Shown piece by piece: positions 34,172 through 45,349 of a DNA stretch of 64,000 nt. The notes beneath the pieces are model-generated. The model saw nothing but the letters and a program-made list of their open reading frames with translations, had not been told where the DNA came from and ran no database searches. How positions within the stretch are numbered: the stretch's first letter is position 1; each line of letters opens with the position of its first letter. The translations under genes were made by a program, and so were the position numbers. The stretch is from Serripes groenlandicus. Its lineage: Eukaryota > Mollusca > Bivalvia > Cardiida > Cardiidae. Location: contig JASEVX010000003.1 in assembly GCA_031761405.1 (NCBI GenBank), positions 110,985,579 through 111,049,578 on the forward strand. The letters are read 5' to 3'.

Positions 34172-35466
34172 TTTTGTAGCTCTTGAATAGCTCTATCAGA
34201 TGGTGAAATAAAATCACCAACGAATACTACCACTGCAGCGCTAGGGGAGATTGAAGTCAACAACGACTGTAAAAAGGTATTCTATCTTTGAAAGGCTACC
34301 ATTTGGATACAAAATCGTGACGGATACGTATTTTTTTAAATATATCGAAGTAACTATCTATAACCGAAGTTTCAGCTCTGCACATTCAAAACTGTAGGAG
34401 AAAATAGAAAAATTATTTGGTGTCTTAAAAAGCGATTGTTTTGCTAGCTGCATAGCACCGAGTGGTACCTTAGCAACGAAATTCAAAAGCGGACACCCTG
34501 AGCCATAGCACCTGTTCACCAAGTTTCATCATAATCGGCTCTACGGTTGGTATCCGGAGCGTCGCTTTACAAACAAACAGACACACAAGCCGGTAGGCGA
34601 CGTGGGATTCGCCTTTGCATATATATATATATATATATATATGAAGAACAAGTCTGATAGGGTCACTGTTGTGGTGACTTGGTGAACACTGGTGAAAAGT
34701 GTGCTGCTTGTAAAAAACACTCTCTGGTCAACCAACCATGTTTTATTACCATGCCAAGACGGACCCGTATACACCAAACCGTTTCGCCTTGGTATATTTT
34801 GCAAACGTCCGGCTCTAGCTCAAAATCCCGAGGGCGGAGGTCAATGACGTAGGATAACTTTGCGTAGCCCTTGAATAGCTCTATGAGATAGTTTAATAAA
34901 ATCGCTATCGAATACTACCACTGCAGCGCTAGGGGCGATTGAAGTAAAACGGCTGTAAAAAAAACCTATCTTTGAAAGGCTACCATTTTGAAACAAAGGC
35001 CTAAATCAAAAATCGTAACAGATATATTTTTCTAAATATCTCGAAGTATATATAACTGAACTTTCAGCTCTCTACAATTAAAACTGTATGAGAAGATAGA
35101 AACGTTATTTGGGTTCTTAAAACGCGTTTTTTTGCTAGCTGCATAGCAACGGCTACTTTTGAAAAGCTACCATTTGAAAACAAAATCCTAAATCAAATAT
35201 CGTAACAGATAGGTTTTTTCTAAATATCTCGAAGTATCTATAACCGAACTTTCAGATCTCCACATTTAAAACTCTAGGAGAACATAGAACAATGGGTTTT
35301 GTTCTTAAAACTTGCCTTTTTGCTAGCTTCATAGCAACGGTTGTGTCTTAAGCAACAACACTCAAACGCGCACACCCTGAGCGCATTTGGCACCTGTTCA
35401 CCAAGTTTCATTAGAATCGGCCTGTCAGTTTGGGCTGTAGAGCTGTGCTTTACAAATATTTGGACA

Positions 35467-35524
<58 letters not shown>

Positions 35525-35700
35525 TATGGAAAGGCCTGACAATAAGGAATACCTAGTGAATCCCAATATATATATATATAATATATATATATATATGAAG
35601 AATCAGTCTGATAGGGTCACTATTGTGTTGATTTGGTAAACACTTGTGAAAAGTTTGCTGCTTGTAAAAACAATCTCTGGTCAACAAACCATGTTGTATT
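34172..35700. repeat. composite repeat R-S-R-R-S
   Basis: R at 34172-34640, 34845-35155 and 35155-35565; S at 34640-34845 and 35595-35700. The last S is interrupted after 'ccatgttgtatt' by the PAT-like element. A (CA)n microsatellite lies at 35467-35520, and (TA)n runs at 34620-34642 and 35568-35595. Confidence 0.85.
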
Positions 35701-35833
35701 ACTTGCTGGTACTCGACGGTACAACGTATAGCTGAGTACCTTTGTCCTCACGGAGGGAAGCTACAAAACCGGTTTTGTATACGCACGGGATGTATGTGCG
35801 ATAGCTATTTATAGCTTGGGCGTTTCGAGAACT
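35701..35833 (+). repeat. PAT element split repeat A1
   Basis: Starts 'acttgctggtactcgacgg' and ends 'gggcgtttcgagaact'; 132/133 identical to A2 at 40052-40184. Confidence 0.95.
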
Positions 35834-35886
35834 CACTTCTAGCGAGACAATCGACAGAGGCAGTCGCATTTCTAAGATTTAAAATC

Positions 35887-37002
35887 ATGGAAGATGATCC
35901 GAATTCAAGTGGTAGCATCCAACAACTGATAGACGAAAGACTTAGAGTATCACTCCAGACGCATAAAGCGGAGATTATAGCCAGCATGGAAAGCGTCTTT
36001 GAAAAGATAAGTGGGACTTCTAATTGTCATCAATTATCACAGATTAGCAACATAATAAGTGGGCATTCGTTTAAACGAAAATCTAATGAAGAGCAGTAAA
36101 AATTCAACTCGAAAGTCAATGTTGCTCTAGAAGAGGCTGATCATTCGCTGCAAGTTGACAAACAATTTGAATGTCGACAAAAGATAGCAGAAGGTAAATT
36201 TTACTAAAAGATATTCATTACTTCAGTAATATATATAAACATATATATTTTAAATTTATTGATTTAATGGCAGTGCTCCTACCGCGTAGGCATAATGAAA
36301 GTTGCCAACGTTATTGATTATGTTGTCGGTACTAGTGACACGATTTAAATATAGTATTTGTGAAAGAATTTGTTTTAAATTTCAGCCAAGACTTTAGTGG
36401 CGCACAGACAGAAATTGATAAAATTGGCGGATTCTTTGGAATTAGGATGGCGGGTGGTAACTGAGTATGAGGCCAACCCTCTTGCCAGTGACTCCGATGA
36501 TGAGAAACGCATGTACAAGGCTGAGGCTAGAGCTTCCAAAAAGATAAAAGCTGAAAAGACGAAGAAAGGCCGGACATCGAATGCTTGGCCATATCGGAAA
36601 GGGGCTAACAATGCATCAACGACGTCGACGCCGTCTCCTGCACAATCTACCCGCAGACCGGGGCTTTGTTTTGATTGTGGTAAACCAGGCCATTGGAGGG
36701 GCTCGCCTGATTGTCAGGCGAATGCATCGAAAAATAAGATAAGTATAAATACGTCGGCAATTATTCAGAATAATGTAGGACGGTCTTTAGCAAGTGTTGT
36801 ACATTGTGTGGAAAAGACGGAAAATGGTGAATTAAAAGTAATAACACCAGTTGGCAGGCTAAAGGCTAAATTAGAAAAGTGGAAAGAAGCAACTGATAGT
36901 GTATTTATACATGATACTGTTGAAAACGGTTACAAGTTACCTTTAAAAATGGTACCAGAAAGAGTAATTTTAAAGAATAAAAATCTGCTAGAGAAAATAT
37001 GA
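35887..37002 (+). pseudogene. PAT element Gag, with intron and stop
   Basis: The ATG at 35887 opens MEDDPNSSGSIQQL. An in-frame TAA sits at 36097-36099; the frame then continues (VNVALEEADHSLQV...CRQKIAE) to a donor AAG|GTAAAT at 36193/36194. A 192-bp AT-rich stretch with stops ends in TTTCAG at 36385, and joining gives AEAKTLVAHRQKLIKLAD, the continuous Gag sequence expected for DIRS-order elements. A YEANPLASDSDDEKRMYKAE segment and then a basic linker follow. A CCHC knuckle (36667-36714) has Cys-x2-Cys-x4-His-x6-Cys, two residues longer than usual. The Gag stop TGA overlaps the pol ATG. Confidence 0.75.
36194..36385 (+). other. probable intron in PAT Gag
   Basis: GTAAAT...TTTCAG, 192 bp, AT-rich, with multiple stops. 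Its removal restores a typical Gag peptide. Introns have been reported in tyrosine-recombinase retrotransposons; whether this one is spliced is inferred from sequence only. Confidence 0.6.
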
Positions 37003-38867
37003 GTTTCGTTCATGACGAAATAAGTAATTTGTTAAAAACGAGTGTAGTTACAGAGGTGATAACTCCTATTAAAGTCGCGGAATGCATGTTTGATAATAGA
37101 TAATTTGTGTATACTTTCGATTTGAAAGGAGCGTATCATCATATTGATATATACCAGGCGCATAGAACTTTTCTTGGCTTTAGTTGTAAATACAACGATA
37201 AAACGAGGTATTTCATTTTCAATTATCTTCCGTTCGGTATAAAAACGGCAGGTCATATATTTACAAAAGTTATGAGGGTTGTGGTGAAGTTCTTAAGGAG
37301 CAAAGGTCATAAAGTCATTATGTTTTTAGATGACGGAATAGGCGGAGATGCTAGCTATGAAAAAGCTATTTGGTCAAGTGAGTTTACAAAGCAAACGTTA
37401 CTCGCATTTGGTTTTTTGTTGGCTCATGAGAAGTGTCATTGGATACCTATACTGAGGGTCACATGGTTAGGTCATGATTTAGACATGCACAATAATCGGC
37501 TATATATTGCCAAAGACAGGATAGAAAGGCTTCATGGCAAAGTAAAGATCCTTTTGAAGGAGATCAAGTTCAAAACTATGTTTCTCATTCATGTTAAATA
37601 TCTGGCGAACTTAATCGGTCAGATTGTATCTATGCAAAGTGTTTTTTGTGGAAAGACCAGATTGATGACTAGGTATATGTACACATGTATTGATTCAAGG
37701 GCTAGCTGGAACGCCCCAGTAAGAATTACACCTGAAGTAATTACTGAGCTAACGTTCTGTAACACAAATTTGGTCAGTCTAAATGAGCGGTTATGCAGTT
37801 ATAGCCTATTTTCAGATGCCAGTGGGACAGGTTATGGTGGTTATGTAGAATATTTACCCACTGGGGGGATACCGACTGTAAGTCGGTGCATAAACCTCAA
37901 GGAAAATTTCCAATTACCATTTTTTAGTATAAATGAGTACGAGTCATCGAATGATGTGAGGCAAAGATCCCCGGAAGTGGATTTTGAGACAAATTGTCTG
38001 GTCCCGGAAGTGACCGAAACTCGTGATATCGAGTATGATTTAGGAATCCCGGATGTGGGTTCTTTGGAAGAAATGTTGTCCCCGGAAGCGGATTTGGAGT
38101 TCGACTCTGAAATGGTCGGTTTATGGTCATTTTCTGAGCACGACGAAAGTTCGACTTGGAGAGAAGCGGAATCAATATACCGCATCGTTAGTTCGTATGC
38201 GAACGTTTTACAGAATTCCTTAGTCAAGGTATATTGCGACAATAAAAATGTTATTTCAGTTCTGCTCAATGGCAGTCGTATTTCTGCAATTTAAAATATT
38301 GCTGTAAACTTGAATGTTGTATGTGATAAAGAAAACATTGTGCTTTGTCCTGAATGGATTCCAAGGCGCGAAAACGTCAAAGCCGATTACCTTAGTAGGT
38401 GTTACGATTGCGATGATTGGACAATCGCCGATACTGTTTATAACAGTTTAGATGGAAAATGGGGTTCCCATTCAATTGATAGATTTGCTTCCCATTTGAA
38501 TACTAAATGTATCAGGTTTAATTCAAGATGGTGGGTACCAGGAACAGAGGCTGTTGATTGTTTTCAGCAATCGTGGAGTAACGATAGAAATTGGCTGGTT
38601 CCTCCCCCAAGATTAATTTCAAAATGTATTGGAAAGATTATCAGAGAAAGGGCTAACAGTACTTTGATAGTACCGAAACTGAAGAGTGCGCCATTTTGGC
38701 CACAACTAGTTAATGAGAACGGAGAATTCAAGCTATTGGTGAAAGATTTTATAAATCTAGGTCGAAAAAACATCTTATCTGCAGGTTTAGGAAATAACGG
38801 TTGTTTTGCTAAAACCCCATTGACATTTGATATGTTGGCTTTGAATTTGGGGTTTGAAGATATTTAA
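36999..38867 (+). pseudogene. PAT element pol: RT, RNase H, methyltransferase-like
   Basis: The ATG at 36999 overlaps the Gag stop (ATGA). The short start (SFVHDEISNLLKTS...VITPIKVAE) is followed by a TAA at 37101 and then FVYTFDLKGAYHHIDI, so ~30 residues of the RT fingers are missing. The catalytic box FLDDG is intact (37323-37337). RNase H has SDASG (37812), Glu in WREAE, CDNKN and RRENVKADYLSR, i.e. all four acidic positions, but a TAA at 38292-38294 separates the last. An acidic repeat insertion lies at 37960-38110. The C-terminal part (VDRFAS-like IDRFASHLN, then W...WLVPPP) fits the Dam-type domain. The frame ends with TAA at 38865. All pieces are in one reading frame. Confidence 0.8.
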
Positions 38868-39905
38868 TTAGCCATTATTTATATTGTAACAGGTATTGGT
38901 TTGAAGCAAACACTAAAATGTAAATTAGATCAGGCAGGAGTGCAGATCGATACACAATCATCAGTTGCGGAAAGAATGGCGGGATATCTTCTTCAGTCAA
39001 GGGCGGACAATACGGTCAAAAAGTACAAGAGCTGTTTTGCTTTGTTTGAAAAATTCTGTTTTCAGCATATCTTAGTGTCAAAGCCCGCGCTGCCAATTAG
39101 TGTAGCCATGTATTTCACGTCTCTTTTGGACGAGGGGAAATCAGTTAGTGTAATAACGTCCGCATATTACGGTATTAAATGGGCACATACCATTAACGAT
39201 CTTGTTGATCCGACTGAAAATAGCATTGTGAAACAATTATTAGAATGTGCCAAGCGTAACAATTCGAAACCAGTTCAAAAGAAAGACATTTTAACTTCTG
39301 ATATGTTGAAGAATTTGTGTTTTATGTACACTGATTGCACTAACGTTTTAGACTTAAGAGATTTGTGTATGATCATGTTAGCATATACCGGTTTTCTTCG
39401 TATTAGCGAAGTAACAGAATTACGATGTAAAGATGTTCATTTCAACGACGATCACATAGTCATAAAGATCAGAAAAAGTAAAACAGACATTTACCGAGAC
39501 AGATCGGAAGTTGTCATTTGCAAAGGTGTTTCAGAAGCTTGTCCTTTATCATTGTTATATAGATATATGAATGCAGCTGGTATCTCTTCATCATCGGATG
39601 ATTATTTATTTAAGCCGGGGTTCTGTTAAAAAAATAGAGTATCTCTTATTAAGAAAAATAAGCAATTAAGCTATACCAGAGCTAGAGAAACTATAGTTAA
39701 GAAACTTAAACTGGTTGCACCGGATTTGAAACTGGGTACCCATTCCCTGAGAGCAAGCGGGGTTACATCTGCAGCAAATAGTTCAGTTATATCTGAAAGG
39801 TGTTTGAAAAGGCATGGGCGGTGGAAAACCGACATAGCTAAGGATGGTTATATAAAGGATTGCATTGAGAACAGATTGTCTGTGACTAAGGTTTTGAACC
39901 TTTAG
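38868..39905 (+). pseudogene. PAT element tyrosine recombinase (one internal stop)
   Basis: Continues in the same frame as pol after an 11-codon gap. The first Met is well inside (ERMAGY), so the start is unclear. SAM-like core-binding domain, then the catalytic domain: Arg in TGFLRISEV, Lys in RKSKTD, HSLR (HxxR box), HGRW and the nucleophile Tyr in DGYI. All six catalytic positions are present, but a single in-frame TAA at 39627-39629 splits the protein before the second half. Ends TAG at 39903-39905. Loss of function is likely unless the stop is read through or is a sequencing error. Confidence 0.85.
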
Positions 39906-39981
39906 TTTGTAGAAATATTATTTACAAACACATATAAGTCTCGAATTTGAATTCGTAAACTCCCCTAAACTTTGTATGTCT

Positions 39982-40408
39982 ATACATGCGTCTCCCTGTA
40001 CGCACAACATAGAGTAGTGTTGTTGTTTTGTTTTGAGCGAACTAAGTAAGGACTTGCTGGTACTCGACGGTACAACGTATAGCTGAGTACCTTTGTCCTC
40101 ACGGAGGGAAGCTACACAACCGGTTTTGTATACGCACGGGATGTATGTGCGATAGCTATTTATAGCTTGGGCGTTTCGAGAACTTTTTTACTATTAGTTT
40201 TATCTCTGGTTGTTCCTGGGCGAGTCAGCCATACGCAGTAACTAATGTCTGAGTACCGGTACAAACATGTATTTCTTTTACATTTCTGTAATGTATTTAT
40301 TACAAACATATGCCTGTTATATATATGTACATTGTATATATGTGTGTCGACTGCCAATACATGCGTCTCCTTGTACGCACAACATAGAGTAGTGTTGTTG
40401 TTTTGTTT
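39982..40408 (+). repeat. PAT element 3' block B1-A2-B2
   Basis: B1 39982-40033 and B2 40357-40408 ('atacatgcgtctcc' to 'gttgttgttttgttt', one mismatch) flank A2. This arrangement, with A1 at the 5' end, is the split-direct-repeat signature of PAT/Ngaro-type elements. Confidence 0.95.
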
Positions 40409-40608
40409 ATCCAATACTATGCCCATTCGTATAATTTACAATTTGAAGGTGCATATATGAGCGGCGCCATACGCTAATCAATTCCGAAAAATGTACATGC
40501 TTTTTAAAATCAACCACTGAAAGTGCTAATACATATTTTATGAACCAATTACAGTAAGTCAGATTGCAGTCTTGACTGAACACTTTGGTGACATTTTGTT
40601 AACCTAGA

Positions 40609-40875
40609 GCCGAGCCCCGGTATCTCAGTCGGTAGCGACGCGGGCTGTACTTCAAGGGATTGTGAGTTCTAAACCTAGCTCCGTCGTTTGACAAGTCATT
40701 GTAACAAGCGTCATTCGTCTTTCACCATTGGGCTAACAGTCTATGTGGAAAAGCAGCCAGTTTATTGGAAAGATTGTGGATTACGGGTGTGAGAAAGCAA
40801 GAAAAACATGATGAACTGGCCGCCGTGATATGACTGAAAACTTGTTGAAAACGACGGTAAACCCCAATCAATCTG
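40609..40875 (+). mobile_element. tRNA-derived SINE, near full length
   Basis: Head with tRNA-like GCCGAGCCCCGGTATCTCAG (A box) and a degraded B box (GAGTTCTAAACC). Body 'ggaaaagcagccagtttatt', tail 'gccgtgatatgactgaaaac' and 'gttgaaaacgac', then an ATCAATC-type end. Resembles the molluscan RUDI/V-SINE type. Not a tRNA gene: the anticodon arm is disrupted and the stems do not pair. Confidence 0.75.
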
Positions 40876-41320
40876 TTAACCTAGAGCTGTCTACAATCAT
40901 CATACCATGAAACGTCATTTATCGAGACGCGTTGAAATCAGACATAAGACATGGGTTATAATTCGAAAACTACTTTTAATTCATAGCGGGAAACATTTTG
41001 TGAAAAAGACAACGTGCTTGTTTGGATTAATTTGTCTATGACATGAGCCGTCCCGCAAGAAAACCAAGATTAACTATGTTCATATTCAACCGCAATATGT
41101 TGCAAAGCCTTTTAAAGTCGTTCGTGCATCTTATCTTCATTGGACCCGATCCCTAAACTCTACGATGTTCACCGTGACCATGGTAATGAAAAAACAAACA
41201 GTTAATGGAAAATGGACAAATAATTTCAACTCTCAAAAAAATGGATTCAATATTGTACAAAACATATCCTACCAATTGTCTAGTCGGTGTATTTGTTCTA
41301 TGATATGATTTTAACAATTA
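40876..41320. other. no gene; MITE-A fragment
   Basis: 41041-41072 carries one MITE-A end (GAGCCGTCCCGCAAGAAAAC). Otherwise nothing recognised. Confidence 0.5.
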
Positions 41321-41532
41321 CCCTCTTACAGACCTTTTCTAATGCTTTTTCAGCCGACGACATCAAAACACATTGTGACAAAAGTAGCAATTTATTAAAA
41401 CAAACAATTTCTCCTTTTGGCACAACATGATCAGCTTTGTCCATTAATCATACCTTCATTTTATTTTCTATGTTTTGCCAAGATCTATTCAAAGTCGTCG
41501 GTTGCACAGTCGATGCATGCGGGAAAAGCAGA
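41321..41532. mobile_element. piggyBac-like MITE copy
   Basis: Left arm TTACCCTCTTACAG, core GCAATTTATT/AACAATTTCTCC, right arm GTCGTCGGTTGCAC...GCGGGAAAAGC. Decayed. Confidence 0.55.
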
Positions 41533-41582
41533 ATCATTTGTTGATAAACGCGAGCGGATAAAGCTCGTGCTTTAATCTTTCA

Positions 41583-42425
41583 ATCATTAACAGTAGAAAT
41601 GGTTTCCCTCCTTGGCATTCAGGGTAGCCGGGACAGCATTTCGACTGATATGCCTGTACCAGGATAAGGATTCGAACTCCCGTACAGCCATTCATTATTT
41701 CCGAGTGTTATGCGGAGTACTGGTGCGATGCGAGTCATCAGTGAAACAAACGTTAGGTGGACTGGCCGCCGTTTTATAACATAATAGCCTTTGAAACAGC
41801 GTGAAGCATAACTCATTTAAACAGCGAATCATTCGCAAGATGGACATTTTCGAGAGAAGAGTGTAATCAATTCTACCCTCTGTTGTTCTTATTTATAAAG
41901 AATTAACATTGTCTTCGTTAATGATCTACCTACCCTCTTACTTATCATGCCTCGTCTGTCATTGTTAGTCATTTATAATTTCAGATTTGTGTTAATGCGG
42001 AGTACTGATGTTATGCGAATCACCCACGAAACAAAGGTTAGGTGAACTGGCCGCCGTGATTTAACATAGAAACCTTTGAAAACAGCGTGAAACACAAATA
42101 AATAAATCAGCAGAATGGGCCTATTCGACAAAAGAGTGTAAACCCTTCTAGGTTTATGAATAATTTAAGTTGTCTTCGTTAATTCTCCACCCTCTTATTT
42201 AGCAAGTCTCGTCTGGAATTGTTGGCTGCTCTTCGTAAACAGCGCTGGTCATACCAAAGACTGTAAGAATGGTAGAAATGGCTGCCTTCCTTTGCGCTCA
42301 GAGTTACAGGGTGACCATTACAGAATAAATGGACCAGTAGTACTGATAACCTACCCAGGAAACGCCGTGATATTACTGAAAACATGTTGAAAACGGCGCC
42401 AATTACAAAACAATCAAACAATCGA
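41583..42425. repeat. SINE-related tandem segments
   Basis: A ~285-bp unit ('atgcggagtactg' to 'aactggccgccgt' and 'gaaacagcgtgaa') begins at 41706 and again at 41990. A related SINE with the body 'aagaatggtagaaatggctg' and tail 'ccgtgatattactgaaaac' follows at 42265-42425. A similar SINE body and tail is at 54468-54620. Confidence 0.65.
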
Positions 42426-42511
42426 TCGTAAACAGCGCAACTCACATGATTACACATTTTATGACGTTATATCTTACGTTTCTGGTGCATGGCATTTACT
42501 CTTTTTTTTAG

Positions 42512-42662
42512 TGGTGAAACACATTGCAAGGTGGACGGAATATTTCTAAATAATGGCTCATCAGTTGAAACTAACAGTTTTTCAGACTTAGAGAACGCAA
42601 GAAGAAACGTCCCCAGTGCATTCAGGAGACATATCGGGTGTAATTGTGCCAAGGAAGTGTGA
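42512..42662 (+). CDS. possible terminal exon, unknown protein
   Basis: After a strong polypyrimidine acceptor (CTTTTTTTTAG|TGG) the frame gives ~49 residues, GETHCKVDGIFL...SFSDLENARRNVPSAF...HIGCNCAKEV, then TGA. Three cysteines near the end suggest an extracellular protein. The opposite strand is also open here, which weakens the case. No family recognised. Confidence 0.25.
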
Positions 42663-43550
42663 ACAATTTTTCCAAAAGACTTGACTGGAGACATATCAAT
42701 TGCCAAGACGGATTTATATTGGCATGATCTGTTCTGTGTGGTCTGAACACAATTAAAAATTGTTTTTACGAGTGATAAAGGATGTGACATTTATCGAAAA
42801 TGACTCTGAACAAGGCACATTGAATGTCAGGATCACTGCGATGCTTTAAAGGAATCCAACCTGCGGCAAAACATTATTCATGTAAGTTAAAAACATCTTG
42901 CAAAACAGTTAAATCTAAAGAATTCAAAAATGCATAATTAATTTCAATTTGAAAGCATCAGTGGCGGCATATCATATACAAGGGGCACGAAGGGCAGACA
43001 AGCCGTAATAACACCACCGCTGATACTCCGGATGAATATTATAAGCGTGTAATTTCTATCCCATTCTTGGATCATCTACTCTAATAACTCCTCCAGCGAT
43101 TTACCCCCACTTCAGCAGTGGGCTGCCACGACATTAGTATGTCCCACCAAGTTGATATACATGTAGCACTTAACCACGAGTCGCTAGACTTTATCATGGA
43201 AGACCTGCCCTCGCACGAAAATCGAGTGTTTATGAATAAATGGGATGATGTATCACCCTTATCTTTCCGACCAGTCCGCCATTGGCGACTTGATTAAATA
43301 ATGTGATCCGAAGATGTATCCGAACGTCCCCACATTTGTCGGGCAGCAATCACATTTTCGATGTTAAATTGCACGTTCGAAAGAAGTATACTCTTGGTCT
43401 TGTGAAGTCCGACTGAAGATCATCAATGGCCAAAAAATGCTTACATGACTGTGCCTTATATCTGCATATAGAGATATGGATATCAACATTGATGTTTTCA
43501 AAAGCATATTTATGAATTAAAAATGAAGGCTACCTAGTATCACTTATACC
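42663..43550. other. no gene seen
   Basis: No supported exon. A 52-codon frame at 43139-43297 has no recognisable motif. Confidence 0.45.
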
Positions 43551-44830
43551 CTAGTCACAATTAGCTTGCGAGTAGTTTGCGGCGGTTTCTATGCATAGAA
43601 GGGTTTACACTATTGGCGGCTGCTTGGTCATTTTGGAGCATCGGGCTGGAATCGAGTAACTTTTTACTCGGACTTAATTCTGGTGCGGCATTTGCATAAA
43701 AAAAATCGGTTGATGTCTCGCGCATGTCCGAACGGGCTATCGCACACATCGGGCGAGCTCCGCGCCAACTGTTTAACACCCCAGACAATCCATATATTGG
43801 CCAGTCTCTGAGACGCCGACGGTCCCTGCCCGGCATCCAGCCGACTTGGCGACGCCCAGTCAAACATCGGCCAAGGCCAGGCTGGCGTCTGACCGATCAC
43901 CCACTATGGCTCGCAGGTTATACAGTCCAGAGCATTGCATCATCGATCAGATTATCAAACTTCAAACCTGGTCCGGTCAGGCATCGCACACATCGGGTGG
44001 CCCAGAGAACACAGACACTCCATTTATCGAACAGGCGCCTCCCAGATGCCTCTCAGATGCAAGCCAGGCCTCGGCCAAAGCCAGATTGGCGTTCGGCATA
44101 ACACCCACTGTGGCCTGCAGGGTATCAAAGCCGGCTCACCAAATCTTTCATCAGATTTTCTATTCGCGGTCTACACAGAAGGTAACACGTTTACAAACAG
44201 TTTATTACACACGGTTCAGAGTAACAGTACTACAAGATGCCCACTGAAAAGAAGTGTAAAGAGAGGTCAGTACCCACAAGGGAGGGAGTGGGAGGGTGGT
44301 AGTGAAGTGAGTAACACCATGCCTCTTTTCTACAGCCACCGATGCACCAAGAACCGGGTTGTAGCGATAGCTTGCAAAAGCACACGCGATGCAGGTACCC
44401 GCAAGCGCTGTGGAAGTATCACCGGCATTCTCTTATTTGTCTTCCTGTTTCTTCGTTTCGTAGAATGCTCTTAGAGAAAGGTTAAAGTGTTTGAAGAAGG
44501 TCAGAGGAGCGCATCTATATATACCTCACCTAGATTGACAAACGGCCGCCAGATCGCGCCCGTTGATCGCTGGGCACTCAACAGGCACACTACAGATACC
44601 CGTATAGCCGCCGTATGGCCTGTAATAATTGGCCGACACCCTGCACTATACCGAATATACCAATAACATTTTTTGGTCATAGCAGGGTGCATGGCACTTT
44701 TAATTGTCACTGTGACCACCCTATCCCGCGATGTTTAGCCGACCTCTAAAAAGGCTCTTCACGCCGTCCGATGCCTCAAAATCACACCCGCCGCCCGGCA
44801 TACGCTTTTAACTGTGACTTAGATATTATC
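43551..44830. other. GC-rich block with internal duplication
   Basis: Clearly more GC-rich than its surroundings, with long frames open in several phases. A ~260-bp segment is duplicated: 'atcgcacacatcggg' at 43739 and 43983, 'gccaggctggcg' against 'gccagattggcg', and 'acccacta/gtggc' at 43897 and 44103. On the minus strand a TATA-like GGTATATATAG lies near 44515-44527. No protein domain recognised. Probably a foreign or mobile segment of unknown type. Confidence 0.45.
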
Positions 44831-45349
44831 ATGAGCAACTTAGTCTGTCGCACGTGTCGCACGTTATTTATTTACAAAATGCTTAATCAGTTCATTATAC
44901 GTGTTTTGAATAAAGAAATTATTTACATTCCATATAATCCATCTTCAACTTCTTCGGAAAAGATTAACCGTTCTTGTACAAAACTTTGTATTATGTAAAC
45001 TGTTAACGTGTATTGGCTATAAGTATGTCATATTCATTGTCAAATAAATATGTGTTATATATTTAAGATGTTAGAAATAACTGTTGAATGAGTGGTTGAA
45101 ATGAACAAACCGTTACAAACCAAACAATATCACATCAATCAGTGAAACAGAATATTTCCAAATGGGCGGGTGAACAAAACACTCAGCATTATTGTGCCCT
45201 ACCAGTAAGTAAATACTGGATATGCCACTGAGCATTATGAGAAGAAGTATAATTAGATATTGTCAACTATTTGACCTTTTATTATTTGTAAACTATTTGC
45301 CACAAACAAACGGACAGAAACGAAGACCGACTTTAAGGGTCTCTAGAAG
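44831..45349. other. no gene seen
   Basis: AT-rich sequence. Confidence 0.5.

Larger units (their letters stand above)
35701..40408 (+). mobile_element. PAT-like (DIRS-order) retrotransposon
   Basis: A 4.7-kb element with split direct repeats: A1 35701-35833, ORFs, B1 39982-40033, A2 40052-40184, B2 40357-40408. A1/A2 differ at one of 133 positions and B1/B2 at one of 52. It encodes Gag with a zinc knuckle, RT-RNase H, a Dam-type methyltransferase-like domain and a tyrosine recombinase, the set that defines PAT-like members of the DIRS order. These elements reverse-transcribe to a circle and insert by the recombinase without target duplication. All coding regions contain stops, so the copy is non-autonomous. 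Confidence 0.9.

Noticed and set aside
35274..35556. His-Thr and Cys-Val repeat frames
   Set aside because: Translation of the (CA)n microsatellite within the R repeat.
37841..38269. 142-codon minus-strand frame
   Set aside because: Antisense shadow of the PAT RT-RNase H frame.
40609..40690. tRNA gene
   Set aside because: The tRNA-like head is followed by the SINE body and tail, and the stems do not form a cloverleaf. The same applies at 59654, 62858 and 31471.
42467..42790. 107-codon minus-strand frame
   Set aside because: No domain; overlaps the candidate plus-strand exon at 42512. Neither is strong, but the plus strand has a good acceptor.
43139..43297. 52-codon ATG frame
   Set aside because: No motif, no splice context, length expected by chance.
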